DNA from: UBA1952 sp965246905
GTDB lineage: Bacteria; Bacteroidota; Bacteroidia; Chitinophagales; Chitinophagaceae
Direction of reading: 5' to 3'
DNA length: 64,000 bases
Assembly (NCBI GenBank): GCA_965246905.1
Contig: CBDFFZ010000010.1
Coordinates: 177,241-241,240, forward strand
The notes beneath the pieces were generated by a model, which searched no databases, had not been told where the DNA came from, and saw only the letters and a program-made list of their open reading frames with translations. A program made the translations under genes and the position numbers. Below, piece by piece: positions 1 to 9,906 of the stretch. Every line of letters begins with the position of its first letter. Position 1 is the stretch's first letter.

Positions 1-596
1 GCTATATTCTTTGCATGGATCTTGCTCATAAGATTCTTGCAGTGCGTCTCCACGGTATTGGGACTGATGAACAGCTCGGCGGCTATTTCGGCGGTATTAT
101 ATTCGCGGGCTATAAGCTTTAGCACGTCTTTTTCGCGCTCTGTAAGGTGTGCGGCTTCTACCTGCTGTTCTCCGGGTTTTTTGGAGAAGTTTTGCAGGAT
201 GGTTTCCGTAACGTCGCTGCTGTAAAAGGTCTTGCCGGCATGTACCGATTTTATAGCGGCAATAAGCTCCGTGCGGCCCGTATTTTTAAGAATATAGCCA
301 GATGCGCCCGCGTTCATGAGCCCGAAGATGAACTCTGCCTTGTTGTACATGGTAAGCATCAGGATCTTTACCTCCGGGTATTTCCGGCGGATGAGCCTTG
401 TGGCTTCGATACCGTCCATTTCGGGCATATTCACATCCAGCAATATGATATCCGCCGGAGCCTTTTCCAAAAGTGCCAGTACCTCATTGCCGTTGAGCGC
501 CTCGCCGGTTACCACCATATCCTCTTCAGTTGCCAGCAGGGATTTTACTCCATCTATAAACATCTGGTGGTCGTCGGCAATGATGATACTGATCAT
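1..596 (-). CDS. LuxR/NarL-family response regulator (3' end outside window)
   Basis: Read on the minus strand from the ATG at 596, the protein begins MISIIIADDHQMF and runs off the left edge, so the C-terminus is incomplete. An N-terminal receiver domain carries the acidic pair D8/D9, the phospho-acceptor D54 (context ILLDVNMPEMDG) and a conserved lysine in YILKNTG. A LuxR-type helix-turn-helix follows, starting LTEREKDVLKLIA and continuing through AAELFISPNTVETH. This is the standard NarL architecture: phosphorylation of the receiver controls DNA binding by the C-terminal domain. It lies 49 bp downstream of the TPR histidine kinase on the same strand, so the two form a two-component operon. 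The controlled genes cannot be told from the sequence. Confidence 0.93.
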   Translation of the reverse strand, partial: MISIIIADDHQMFIDGVKSLLATEEDMVVTGEALNGNEVLALLEKAPADIILLDVNMPEMDGIEATRLIRRKYPEVKILMLTMYNKAEFIFGLMNAGASGYILKNTGRTELIAAIKSVHAGKTFYSSDVTETILQNFSKKPGEQQVEAAHLTEREKDVLKLIAREYNTAEIAAELFISPNTVETHCKNLMSKIHAKNI

Positions 597-645
597 TTGG
601 TTTTGATTTTTTTTCGCAAAGCGGAAGGTAAAAAGCTAAAGTATG

Positions 646-2670
646 TTATACAGGAATATCGATGATGGTGGTAGTGCCGCGGCCTTTTGCCGAGTCGAAG
701 TCGATGGTACCCTGCAGTTTCTTCACCCTTGTTTCTGTATTTCTCAAGCCCATTCCATCTTTTTCCAGCGCTGCTGCTACGTCGAAGCCAGTGCCATTAT
801 CTTCCACTACAATATTAAGATTATGATCCACTTTATTAAGCTGGATGGTCACTTTATCTGCTTTGCTGTGCTTCAGGATATTATTCATCAGCTCTTGTAT
901 CACCCGGTAAAGGGATATTTCGGTGGCGCTGTCAAGGCGCTTATCCATACCAAAGGCCAGCACTTCCATTTTTAGCATCCCGGTTTCAAGAATGGTGTCG
1001 CGAAGCTGATTGAGGGCCGAAACAAGTCCGAATTTCACCAGCTCACCTGATACGAGGTTGTGGGATATTTTCCGCACTTCATCGCAGGCTTCATCCAGTA
1101 GCGAAGTGGCTTTATGATATTGCTCGCGGTTCTGCTCTATAAGGTTATCGATCTGCTGCTCTACCGAATTAAAGTAGAGCTTTACGGTAGAGAGCATACT
1201 GCCGAGGCGGTCATGAAGGTCCGCAGCAATGCGCTTACGTTCCTGCTCCTGCACTTCCAGCATACTGCTTACCGATTTTAGCTCCTGATCTTTAAGGAGG
1301 GTATTGATGCGCCCTGCGGCGATGATTTTTTCGCTACGCTGGCGGCGGATAAAATAAAGCACTAAAACGGCCCCGATAGTGAGCAGCATGGCAATGCCGC
1401 CGGTAAGTGCCCGGTTGGTAAGCTGCTGTTTTTGCGCAGAGAGGGTTTTAAGCTGGTTATCCTGCGTAAGTATCCGGATCCTGCTTTCCTTCAGGTCGAG
1501 CTCTCGCTGTGCTTCAAGGCTGCTGATCTTCCGGCTATTCTCGACTGAAAAAACAGAATCCTTGTACAAAGAATATTGGAGGAAGCTTTCTATCGAAGCT
1601 TTATAATCTTTCGCATCGGCCTGGGCATTGGCCAGCACACCATAGGCGAAAGAAAGCTCGTTGAGGCTGTTGTTCTGCCGGTGAATAATGATCGCCTGTT
1701 GCGCATAGCTGATTGCAAGGGCTAAGCAGGCGCGTTTATTGGCCGGTACGAGCGGCCCGGGTTTCAGAGCGGCGGTATCCTTAGCGATCTTGTAGTAGCA
1801 ATTTGCGATATTCATCTCCGCAACCCCGGCTCCATTACTATCTCCAAGACGCCGGAGTATTTCCAGGGCACGGAAAATAAAGCCAAGCGCTTTGTTATAA
1901 TCTTTCTGCCGTGTATAAACTTCGCTGATATTGCCGAGGTTTCTTGCCATACCCTGCTCATCACCGAGCTTATCCGTTCTGTATAAGGCATCCTGCAGGT
2001 ATTGCACCGCTTTATCATAATCGCCATACTCAAGCCAGGCATTGCCGGTATTGCCCGTTAGCAACGCAATATGTTGCTCATCGCCGACCTTACGGTATTG
2101 CGCCAGGGCCATAGAATCATAGTGCAGCGCTTTGGCAAATAATTTTTGCTCTTCATAAATATTAGCGATGTTGGAAAGCTGTATTGCAATGCCCGGCTTA
2201 TCTCCGAGCTCTTCAAATATCTTCAGTACGCGGAACAGATAACCCAGCCCACGCGTATAATTGCCCTGCCGGTAATACAGTACGCCCATATTACCGAGGC
2301 TTTTGGCCACTCCCCGCTTATTGCCAATGCGCTCGCTTAGCTGGTACGATTTCTGGAAATTTTCAAGTGCGCTGTCGGTTTCACTGCGAAGCTGGTAATT
2401 TGCCCCGATAGCGTTGTAAGCTCCGGCCCGGCCAATATCCCATTGGATGCGCTCTGCCAGCGCCAGGCTCTGCCGGCCATAGCGTATGCCGCTTTCCTGG
2501 TCGGATGAGCTATAGAGAAAGGATATTCTATTAAGCAGATTTACTTTACCGGTATCCTCCGCAGCACTCAGTACAAGCCTGATCATGGAATCGATCTGTA
2601 CCTGTACCTGCGGCTGGGCATGGGCGCAGCAGGGAAGCAGCAAAAACAGGATAAGAACAGGGTATTTCAT
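646..2670 (-). CDS. TPR-containing sensor histidine kinase (NarX-like, HisKA_3)
   Basis: I chose the start at 2670 because it gives a signal peptide (MKYPVLILFLLLPCCAHAQ); the frame is open to 2724. The exported N-terminal half is made of TPR-like repeats (motifs such as KSLGNMGVLYYRQGNYTRGL). One transmembrane helix (GGIAMLLTIGAVLVLYFI) and a coiled coil follow, then a HisKA_3 dimerisation domain with the phospho-accepting histidine at about residue 486 (RIAADLHDRLGS). The C-terminal HATPase_c domain has N-box ELMNNILKHSKA and G-box DNGTGFD. The family phosphorylates NarL-type regulators, and such a regulator is the next gene downstream. This architecture (signal peptide, TPRs, one TM, HPK7 kinase) is common in Bacteroidota. 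The ligand is unknown. Confidence 0.92.
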   Translation of the reverse strand: MKYPVLILFLLLPCCAHAQPQVQVQIDSMIRLVLSAAEDTGKVNLLNRISFLYSSSDQESGIRYGRQSLALAERIQWDIGRAGAYNAIGANYQLRSETDSALENFQKSYQLSERIGNKRGVAKSLGNMGVLYYRQGNYTRGLGYLFRVLKIFEELGDKPGIAIQLSNIANIYEEQKLFAKALHYDSMALAQYRKVGDEQHIALLTGNTGNAWLEYGDYDKAVQYLQDALYRTDKLGDEQGMARNLGNISEVYTRQKDYNKALGFIFRALEILRRLGDSNGAGVAEMNIANCYYKIAKDTAALKPGPLVPANKRACLALAISYAQQAIIIHRQNNSLNELSFAYGVLANAQADAKDYKASIESFLQYSLYKDSVFSVENSRKISSLEAQRELDLKESRIRILTQDNQLKTLSAQKQQLTNRALTGGIAMLLTIGAVLVLYFIRRQRSEKIIAAGRINTLLKDQELKSVSSMLEVQEQERKRIAADLHDRLGSMLSTVKLYFNSVEQQIDNLIEQNREQYHKATSLLDEACDEVRKISHNLVSGELVKFGLVSALNQLRDTILETGMLKMEVLAFGMDKRLDSATEISLYRVIQELMNNILKHSKADKVTIQLNKVDHNLNIVVEDNGTGFDVAAALEKDGMGLRNTETRVKKLQGTIDFDSAKGRGTTTIIDIPV

Positions 2671-2822
2671 GCAGGATAATTTAAGTGCGCCTATCAGCCA
2701 CACGAATAAATCAATTATCCCCAAAAGTAACAGAATATGCAGGCGGGCAGCTAATGGTAATGGATGATTTAAGCGTCCCCGGAAACCGTTAGCAACTAAG
2801 ATGGAACCGGCATCGAGATACC

Positions 2823-3407
2823 TTATCCGCCCGGCACTTCGCCTTTATTTACACGCACCATGCCGGTTATCTTGCTGATCTGATAATGCGAGAAATCCTG
2901 GTTGGCCTCCATGCCTTTACCATATATGATCTGTGTGGGCGTGGTAATGCTCACCGGCTTTTCGGTAAAGAATTTTGCAATGGCCTGGTTCCAGATAAGC
3001 TCGGAGGTTTCAAGCATTTCGCCTTTATCATTCACCACTTTTACGCTATCGCGGATGAGGATGTTATTTTCCTGCGTGTACCAGCGGGCACTGCGCGCGG
3101 TGAGGGTGTTTTTAATATGCGTACTATCATCGAAAAATTCCACCTTCATGCCATTCTTCATATCGGCGTAAGGCGGGTTTGCATGTTCATTCCGGACAAG
3201 CTCATGAGTAAATAAGCGGGCCTGCACCTTGCCACCCTGGCTGTAGAGCACCGTTACATCAATACCGCGATCTTCCTGGGCTTTAGTGGGCGAGATAAGC
3301 TCATTTACTTCCTTCATGCTGTTGGAGCAGGAAGCTGTAAAGGCGATAAGGCAGCCTATGGCTACTGCTTTCACGGTATGCTTTACTGTTACAGTCATAG
3401 CTCGCAT
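2823..3407 (-). CDS. lptC: LPS export periplasmic protein LptC, lipoprotein-like
   Basis: A 194-residue protein with an N-terminal hydrophobic stretch ending in a lipobox-like FTASC (Cys about 27), so probably a lipoprotein in this phylum. The body matches the LptC beta-jellyroll pattern: GIDVTVLYSQGGKVQARL, MKVEFFDDSTHIKNTLTA, ARWYTQENNILIRDSVKV, and a C-terminal GKGMEANQDFSHYQI. LptC passes lipopolysaccharide from the LptBFG transporter towards the LptA bridge. The gene follows an outer-membrane protein gene and coaX on the same strand, with about 106 bp to the upstream gene. The family call is from sequence pattern; sequence identity in this family is always low. Confidence 0.8.
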   Translation of the reverse strand: MRAMTVTVKHTVKAVAIGCLIAFTASCSNSMKEVNELISPTKAQEDRGIDVTVLYSQGGKVQARLFTHELVRNEHANPPYADMKNGMKVEFFDDSTHIKNTLTARSARWYTQENNILIRDSVKVVNDKGEMLETSELIWNQAIAKFFTEKPVSITTPTQIIYGKGMEANQDFSHYQISKITGMVRVNKGEVPGG

Positions 3408-3513
3408 TTTTTAATTTTTTAGGGATGCCCATACGTAATCCAGCATGGAAAAACTAAACAGCAAGCGCCGGCAATATAGTTATGAATGCCGGATTACTTA
3501 CCCTTATCCCGGC

Positions 3514-4800
3514 TTAATCGTATTTGCGCTTGATAAACCACTTATCATTCAGGCTAATGCCGAGCGTGAATTTGAAGAAATTTTCCTTGATCAGATTTGC
3601 AGTAGTAGTACCGCGCGAGCCATATTCAACAGCTACATGCACCCGGTCTGTACTGCGGCGGAAGGGCAGCGAGGCGCCAGCGGTAACCGCATAATAATTC
3701 AGCTTTGTATCGCGCAGATATACATAATCGGTGCCATAGTAGAAGCCTAAGCGGTAGGTAACACGTGGCAGGTATTTGTAAAGGCTGCCGGGGTTGGGGG
3801 TAAACTCCCCGCCTACCGAAATCCGGCTTGTATGATCCAGCAAAGAGGTATCTGTAACTCCATAATCGCGATACTGGCTCCAGGCAGTGCTCGAGTACTG
3901 CACACCCGCCGACCACCGGTCGCCGCTGAGTTGTGCGCCTAAGGTGTAAGTAAGCGGCAGCGTTATTTTGCCGGCAGTTTCCTGGCTGGATGAGGCAGTA
4001 TCTGTTTGAGTACCGCCGCTGGAGGCACGGTAAGAGGTGGCATACTCATCCCGGTAGCCGTGCAGCGATTGGCTTAGCATAGCTGTTGCGCCGAGACGCA
4101 GCTTCATTTTCTTCGTAAGCTCAGTTTCATATTGAGCACCGCCCTGCCAGTAAATGCCACCAATGCGCGTATAGCGGGTAAAATCTGCATTGAGGGCGTG
4201 TACCGTGTCAATATTTATCAATGAGGAAGAATTGCGGATAGTGCCAAACATATAGCCAAAGTTGAAGCCGAGGCTAAAACCATGGTACCTGGCTGCTGCG
4301 CCCAGGTAAGCATAGTTGAGCCCGCCTTCGCCGCTATAATCCTCAAGGTGCTTATACATAAAAGGCTGCGAAGCGTTGGAAAGAACTGTATCCGCATTGT
4401 GGTAGTAAACACGCGTCTGTGGCTTAAGGCCCAGCGCCAGCGCACTCCATTTATTTACCGGTATGCCTACACTCAGATAAGCAAGAGAGGCCGAGCCGGT
4501 TGTATAATTTTTGCCGCCTGCGGTGATAGAGCGGGTAGCGCCCAAAAGGCCGGCCTCATAGGTGGTAAGTTTCAACCCTGCATAGGAAGCAGGGTTATCT
4601 GAATTGACAGATGTGCCGCTGCTATAAGCCACGGAAGTGTAGCCCATGCCGCGAATTGAGGTATTAGTACCGGAAACGATTTCGCCGAGGCCATAGCGGG
4701 AATAAGGTGCGTTCTCTTTATTGGAATTCTGGGCATACGCTGCGCAGGTGCCAAACATGCAAATGATGAGGCAGGAGCGCTTAGCGAAGTTGTGGAGCAT
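3514..4800 (-). CDS. Outer-membrane beta-barrel protein, function unknown
   Basis: A 428-residue protein with a cleavable signal peptide (LIICMFGTCAAYAQ). The opening NAPYSRYGLGEIVSGTN and the many alternating hydrophobic/aromatic strands with glycine and tyrosine suggest an outer-membrane barrel. NPASYAGL near residue 69 is typical of Bacteroidota FadL/PorV-like barrels. The start codon overlaps the last 20 bp of coaX, which implies translational coupling, and lptC lies downstream. A role in the envelope is therefore likely, but the substrate is not visible. Confidence 0.75.
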   Translation of the reverse strand: MLHNFAKRSCLIICMFGTCAAYAQNSNKENAPYSRYGLGEIVSGTNTSIRGMGYTSVAYSSGTSVNSDNPASYAGLKLTTYEAGLLGATRSITAGGKNYTTGSASLAYLSVGIPVNKWSALALGLKPQTRVYYHNADTVLSNASQPFMYKHLEDYSGEGGLNYAYLGAAARYHGFSLGFNFGYMFGTIRNSSSLINIDTVHALNADFTRYTRIGGIYWQGGAQYETELTKKMKLRLGATAMLSQSLHGYRDEYATSYRASSGGTQTDTASSSQETAGKITLPLTYTLGAQLSGDRWSAGVQYSSTAWSQYRDYGVTDTSLLDHTSRISVGGEFTPNPGSLYKYLPRVTYRLGFYYGTDYVYLRDTKLNYYAVTAGASLPFRRSTDRVHVAVEYGSRGTTTANLIKENFFKFTLGISLNDKWFIKRKYD

Positions 4801-5518
4801 TATGCTGGAGGATTAGATACAGACCTTTTAGAACGAGGTCGGGGGCTGCAAATATCTTGTTTTTTAATTGGCGCGCAAAAAAGGGCGCGTCCCCCCCGGT
4901 TAAAACAGCGTTAAATTGAGGATACTCGCCCTCGTATGCCTGCAACATGCCATGAATCTCGGCTGCCATACCATAAACGGCACCGCTGCGCATACAGGTT
5001 TCGGTATCGTAGCCCAATAATAATAATTCACCTTCGCGGCTTACTTCCGGGAGCTTGTTGGTAAAATGGTGCATCGCCTGCAGGCGCATGTGCATACCGG
5101 GCGAGATGGCCCCGCCGCGGAACGTGCGGTTGGTGGTTACAAAATTGTAGGTAATGCAGGTACCGATGCCAATTATAAGGTTGTTTTTATCCGGGTACTC
5201 GGCATTGGCGGCTACAGCCATTGCGATGCGGTCGGCGCCGAGGGTTTCGGGGGATTGATAGGCGATCATGATCGGGAGCCGGGTATCGCTATCGAGCTTT
5301 ACAAATTTTGTGGTCTCTTTCAGGAAGGCCTCTGTTTCGGCGCTCTGTTCACTAACGGAGCAGAGTATTGCGGCTACCGGTGTGGTGCGGACTGCAAGCT
5401 CCTGAATGCCGGTGAGCGCTTCTGCCGGATGCCAGGATGCCTGCTCTGTTATTTTATGATCCTCATTAAAAATGGCTGCTTTTACGAGGGTATTGCCCCA
5501 GTCGATACAAAGACGCAT
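4781..5518 (-). CDS. coaX: Type III pantothenate kinase
   Basis: A 245-residue CoaX-type kinase, which phosphorylates pantothenate in the first step of coenzyme A synthesis. Visible motifs are the N-terminal phosphate-binding MRLCIDWGNTLVKA, the central TLGADRIAMAVAA, GIGTCITYNFV, and GGAISPGMHMRLQAMHHFT, all in the family order. Length is normal (about 240-260). It is the first gene of a three-gene minus-strand group whose next member starts within its last 20 bp. Unlike type I or II kinases, CoaX belongs to the ASKHA fold. Confidence 0.95.
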   Translation of the reverse strand: MRLCIDWGNTLVKAAIFNEDHKITEQASWHPAEALTGIQELAVRTTPVAAILCSVSEQSAETEAFLKETTKFVKLDSDTRLPIMIAYQSPETLGADRIAMAVAANAEYPDKNNLIIGIGTCITYNFVTTNRTFRGGAISPGMHMRLQAMHHFTNKLPEVSREGELLLLGYDTETCMRSGAVYGMAAEIHGMLQAYEGEYPQFNAVLTGGDAPFFARQLKNKIFAAPDLVLKGLYLILQHNAPQLR

Positions 5519-6330
5519 TGGTTGATTTTTATTTATGGTTAGTGATTTGCCTTAACCGGCGTTGGCTCAAATTAGCGCAATAATTTTTTTGCCGGGAATC
5601 TTTCTTGCCGATAGAGGTAACAAACAGGCTCCACTACGGAATGTATAAACTCCAGGCCGAGCTCTTAAGGCCATTGGTAATAGAAAAGCCGTTGGCGGCG
5701 GGCGGTATTGCAAAAGTGCTGGAGCCAAATGCACTTTGTCGTACACCTATAGTTTGAAGCTGTCTATGCCTATTCCTTTTCTGATAGTGTCTCGGTTTGG
5801 CGATCTAACTCCGTAACCTACCGACTTACATGCTGTGGGATCCTTCGCTGCGCAATCCGGCATTCGCCGGAAAGGTACGCTCAGGATGACAAACCGCTGC
5901 GAATCAGCTTATACACGTCCTCATCGTCCATGGGTCATCCTGCCCAAGTCATGGGATACATGGAAGCACCCCACTGCGACCAATTTTTAAAACCAAGACA
6001 CTATGCCTTTTCCGCTTTTTGTAAAACAACGCACAAAATCATATTAATCAAAAATCACAGTTTAGAACTACAGCAGCCGAGAAAAGCCCAATGGCCATTT
6101 ACCTGTTGATGTAGCCCGGATGGCAGTGGAAAGGCCCGCTTTTTCTGCGGGACTTGGAACGGACAGCCGGCACCCAAGCTGGATAACATTCCTCCGGCTC
6201 AATAGCTTCCTGACTATTGAGTAATAATTGTTAACAGGATCTGCAAACGTGCAGGTCACCGTGCTACTATAGGCAAAGAGTATAGCTGGCACGATATTAC
6301 GGCAGTTTGGGTACGCTAATTTTGCTCTGT
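5519..6330. other. Intergenic region, no convincing gene
   Basis: About 0.8 kb between coaX and ytxJ. No reading frame here has recognisable protein features. A 38-codon frame at 5641-5757 and a 74-codon minus frame at 6068-6292 look like chance openings. It holds one copy of a dispersed hairpin element (6108-6175) and, at 5831-5857, a 27-bp sequence (TGCTGTGGGATCCTTCGCTG and onward) that recurs with one mismatch at 58055-58081. Confidence 0.6.
6108..6175 (-). repeat. Dispersed hairpin repeat element, copy 1
   Basis: On the minus strand a stem CCCGC/GCGGG with an A-rich loop (AGAAAAA) is preceded by CTGTCCGTTCC and followed by TTTCCACTGCCATCC. The same order of parts occurs on the plus strand at 40241-40324: a CTCCGC/GCGGAG stem, an A-rich loop, then TTTCCGCTACTGTCC. 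From memory, similar elements are scattered through many Bacteroidota genomes, but I cannot name the family. No gene lies inside it. Confidence 0.6.
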
Positions 6331-6666
6331 ATGAATTGGATAGAATTGCTCGAGGAAAGCCAACTGGATACTATTAAAGAGGAAAGCGCTGCCCAGCCGG
6401 TGATAATCTTCAAGCACAGCACGCGCTGCAACATCAGCAGCATGGCTAAAGGCAGACTGGACCGCAGCGAGGCCCCACAGAATGTAACCTTCTATTACCT
6501 GGATCTTATCCGCTTTCGCGGGATATCCAACAAGATTGCGGAAGTGTTTGGCGTACCGCATGAATCGCCCCAGGTGCTGATGATAAAAAACGGGTCATGT
6601 ACCTATGACGAGAGCCACGGTGCGATATCAATGGATGAAATCGCAGAAATGGCTGCGGCTGGATAG
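6331..6666 (+). CDS. ytxJ: Bacilliredoxin / bacillithiol-system redox protein YtxJ
   Basis: A 111-residue thioredoxin-fold protein from ATG 6331; the frame extends upstream only with non-ATG starts. It shows the family core PVIIFKHSTRCNISSMAKGR, with a single active-site cysteine where thioredoxins have CxxC, and the later cis-proline region ESPQVLMIKNG. Family members are thought to remove bacillithiol from S-bacillithiolated proteins, which would fit a bacillithiol-producing Bacteroidota. A box TAATTTTG at 6317-6324 matches the phylum's -7 element and would place the transcription start at or next to the ATG, so the message may be leaderless. Confidence 0.88.
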   Translation: MNWIELLEESQLDTIKEESAAQPVIIFKHSTRCNISSMAKGRLDRSEAPQNVTFYYLDLIRFRGISNKIAEVFGVPHESPQVLMIKNGSCTYDESHGAISMDEIAEMAAAG

Positions 6667-6796
6667 GCATATTACTATTAAAAAGTATAGCATTGAATAG
6701 GGTGGAGCATGATATTTATTATGAGCCCTGTATGTTTGGCCATGACCTTTGCGCAGCAATTTTCAGGATTTGATTTAAAGATTTCAGAGACGATTC

Positions 6797-9700
6797 ATGA
6801 GTTTACCTTCCTTATCGCTTAGCCGGCCGGTTATGGCTATCGTGCTTAACCTGGTGATCATTATCTTCGGGGCTATCGGATTTAAATTTCTCGGCATACG
6901 CGATTATCCTTCTATAGATCCGCCAATTATTAATGTGCGCACTGCTTATACCGGCGCCAACCCCGATATTATCGAATCACAGATTACGGAGCCTTTAGAG
7001 AAATCCATCAATGGCATAGCGGGCATTAAAAATATCTCTTCGACCTCTGCGCAGGGTGCCAGCAATATTACTGTTGAATTTGAGCTGGGCGAGGACCTGG
7101 AAAGCGCTGCTAACGATGTACGGGATAAGGTAAGCCAGGCTACGCGCACACTACCGCAGGATATTGATGCGCCGCCGGTGGTGAGCAAGGCCGATGCCAA
7201 CTCGCAGCCCATTCTCTCAATGACGGTGCAAAGCGATACGCGCAACCAGTTGGAGCTTACCGAATATGCAGAGAATGTACTGGTAGAGCGCCTGCAAACG
7301 ATACCTGGCGTAAGCTCGATACAGATATGGGGGCAAAAGCGCTACGCCATGCGCCTGTGGCTGGACCCACTGAAGATGGCGGGGCTGGGCGTTACTTTCA
7401 GCGATATAGGAGATGCATTGACTGCACAGAATGTGGAGCTGCCTGCCGGTAAGATCAGCGGCAGCAATACGGAGCTTTCGGTACGCACTTTCGGCAGGCT
7501 TTTTACAGAAGCGGATTTCAATAACCTCATTGTAAAGAACGTGGATAGCACGGATATTCACCTGAATAATGTAGGTGAGGCAGTGCTTGGCCCGGAAGCG
7601 GAAGAAACCGTGCTCAAGGAAAGCGGCGTACCAATGATCGCACTTGCTGTTATACCACAGCCAGGCTCTAATTATGTAGCTATCGCCAATGAATTCTATA
7701 AGCGCTATGCAGCGCTGCAAAAAGATATTCCTAAAGATTTTAAGGTAGATATAGCGCTGGACAATACAGTGAACATCAAAAAATCCATCTCCGAGGTGGA
7801 AGAAACGCTGTTCATCTCTTTTGGCCTTGTAATCATCATTATTTACCTCTTCTTCCGCGACTGGCTTATTGCAGTGCGCCCACTGATAGACATCCCGGTA
7901 AGCCTTATTGGCGCTTTCTTTATCATGTATATCATGGGCTTTACCATCAATATCCTTACCCTGCTGGCCATTGTGCTGGCTACGGGGCTGGTGGTTGATG
8001 ACGGCATTGTGGTTACGGAAAATATTTATAAAAAGCTGGAGGCGGGCATGGAGAAGCACCGTGCGGCAAAAGAAGGGAGCGAGGAGATTTACTTTGCCGT
8101 AATTGCCACCTCCATTACGCTTGCAGTAGTATTCCTGCCAATTGTATTTCTACAGGGCTTTACAGGGCGGCTGTTCCGCGAGTTTGGCATTGTAGTGGCC
8201 GGTGCGGTGCTTATTTCTGCCTTTGTATCGCTTACGCTTACGCCGGTGCTCAATGTGTACCTAACCCGAAAGGTGCACAAACCCTCAAAATTCTATGTAA
8301 AAACGGAACCCTTCTTTACCGGTATGGAGCGTGGCTACAAGCGCGGCCTTATCTGGATGATGCGGAACAAATGGATTGGATTAACCGGCATGGGTGCCTG
8401 CTTTGTGCTCATATTCGTAGTAGGCGGAAGCCTGCAAAGTGAGCTTGCCCCGCTGGAAGACCGCAGCCGCTTCCGGGTGCAGGTTACCGCACCGGAAGGC
8501 ACGGCCTATGATGCGATGGACAGCTATATGGATCAGATCGTAGGGCTTGCCATGGACAGCATTCCGGAGCGCAGGGTGCTTCTATCTGTAACAGCACCAA
8601 GCTTCAGCGGATCCGGCGCAGTAAATACCGGCTTTTTAAATATGCGGCTCGTTGATCCTGGCGACCGACACCGCACCCAGGATCAGATTGTACAGAGCAT
8701 TGGCAAAAGCCTGCAGAAGCTCAACTTTGGCCGTCTCGCGCCGATACAAGAGCAAACAATTGCTGTGCAGCGCGGCGGCGGCGGCTCGCAGCAGCCGGTT
8801 GTGTTTGTGCTACAGAATATAGACTTTGATAAGCTGGCAGCGGTAGTGCCCCGCTTCCTCGAAGAGGCAGGGCAGAACCCGGTGTTACAGAATGTTGATG
8901 TAGATCTGAAATTCAATAAGCCGGAGCTCACTGTTGATATCGACCGTGCAAAGGCATCGCAACTTGGCGTATCCGTAAATGAAATATCCAAAACGCTACA
9001 ACTTGCATTGAGCGCCAGCCGCTTAGGTTATTTTACCAAAAGTGGCAAGCAGTATCAGGTAATTGGCCAGGTTGCACGCAGTAACCGCGATGCTCCGGTT
9101 GACCTTCGGTATTATTATGTGCGGAGCAAAAGCGGGGGGCTTATATCGCTGGATAATATGGTTACTACACGTGAGACAACCAGCCCGTCGCAGATTTACC
9201 ACTTCAACCGCTACAAGTCCGCCACAATATCTGCCGGCCTTGCTCCAGGCAAAACCATTGGCGATGGTATTGCGGCTATGGATGCAATCTATAAAAAGCT
9301 GGCGGATCAAAAATTGATCGATCCTACGTTTACATCATCACTGTCCGGCTCCTCGCAGGATTATAAGGAAAGCTCCGGTAATACCCTATTCGCCTTTCTG
9401 CTGGCCCTCGTGCTCATCTATCTTATTCTTGCCGCGCAGTTTGAGAGTTTTATCGATCCGTTCATTATCATGCTTACAGTGCCGCTTGCCATTGCAGGTG
9501 CGGTGCTTTCACTTTGGATTTTTGGACAGACGTTGAATATATTTTCCCAAATCGGGATGATTATGCTTATTGGTCTCGTTACTAAAAATGGTATTCTTAT
9601 CGTTGAATATTCCAACCATATCCGGGATCGCGGCCGGCCTAAAGTTGAGGCAGCGATCAATGCTGCTACAATGCGCCTGCGCCCTATTTTAATGACTTCA

Positions 9701-9901
9701 CTTGCTATGGTATTCGGTGCTTTGCCGCTGGCGCTTTCCTTAGGGGAAGCTTCCACAAGCCGTATCCCTTTAGGTGTCGTGATTGTTGGCGGGGTTACTT
9801 TTTCGCTGGTTCTTACGCTGTTTATCCTGCCGGTTATTTTTACGCTCCTTTCCCGGAGGAAAGTACAGGCGCCAACCGCTATTACAAAACTCGCTGATTA
9901 G
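6797..9901 (+). CDS. RND efflux transporter permease (AcrB/HAE1-like)
   Basis: A 1034-residue inner-membrane proton/drug antiporter subunit of normal length. The N-terminus (SLSLSRPVMAIVLNLVIIIF) is the first of twelve transmembrane helices. The proton-relay aspartate pair is present in GLVVDDGIVVTENIYKK, and the matching lysine in MIMLIGLVTKNGILIVEYSN. The duplicated periplasmic porter domains are intact. It is followed 5 bp later by a TolC-family gene, so the two are co-transcribed. A membrane-fusion protein gene normally precedes such pumps; none is found in the 130 bp between this gene and ytxJ, so the adaptor must be encoded elsewhere. Substrates cannot be predicted. Confidence 0.95.
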   Translation: MSLPSLSLSRPVMAIVLNLVIIIFGAIGFKFLGIRDYPSIDPPIINVRTAYTGANPDIIESQITEPLEKSINGIAGIKNISSTSAQGASNITVEFELGEDLESAANDVRDKVSQATRTLPQDIDAPPVVSKADANSQPILSMTVQSDTRNQLELTEYAENVLVERLQTIPGVSSIQIWGQKRYAMRLWLDPLKMAGLGVTFSDIGDALTAQNVELPAGKISGSNTELSVRTFGRLFTEADFNNLIVKNVDSTDIHLNNVGEAVLGPEAEETVLKESGVPMIALAVIPQPGSNYVAIANEFYKRYAALQKDIPKDFKVDIALDNTVNIKKSISEVEETLFISFGLVIIIIYLFFRDWLIAVRPLIDIPVSLIGAFFIMYIMGFTINILTLLAIVLATGLVVDDGIVVTENIYKKLEAGMEKHRAAKEGSEEIYFAVIATSITLAVVFLPIVFLQGFTGRLFREFGIVVAGAVLISAFVSLTLTPVLNVYLTRKVHKPSKFYVKTEPFFTGMERGYKRGLIWMMRNKWIGLTGMGACFVLIFVVGGSLQSELAPLEDRSRFRVQVTAPEGTAYDAMDSYMDQIVGLAMDSIPERRVLLSVTAPSFSGSGAVNTGFLNMRLVDPGDRHRTQDQIVQSIGKSLQKLNFGRLAPIQEQTIAVQRGGGGSQQPVVFVLQNIDFDKLAAVVPRFLEEAGQNPVLQNVDVDLKFNKPELTVDIDRAKASQLGVSVNEISKTLQLALSASRLGYFTKSGKQYQVIGQVARSNRDAPVDLRYYYVRSKSGGLISLDNMVTTRETTSPSQIYHFNRYKSATISAGLAPGKTIGDGIAAMDAIYKKLADQKLIDPTFTSSLSGSSQDYKESSGNTLFAFLLALVLIYLILAAQFESFIDPFIIMLTVPLAIAGAVLSLWIFGQTLNIFSQIGMIMLIGLVTKNGILIVEYSNHIRDRGRPKVEAAINAATMRLRPILMTSLAMVFGALPLALSLGEASTSRIPLGVVIVGGVTFSLVLTLFILPVIFTLLSRRKVQAPTAITKLAD

Positions 9902-9906
9902 ATACA

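Noticed and set aside
5641..5757. Small 38-codon gene downstream of coaX
   Set aside because: No recognisable sequence, no promoter and no conservation evidence; likely a chance frame.
6667..6796. Remnant of a membrane-fusion protein gene before the RND pump
   Set aside because: All frames in this 130-bp gap are short and show none of the adaptor's lipoyl or hairpin motifs.
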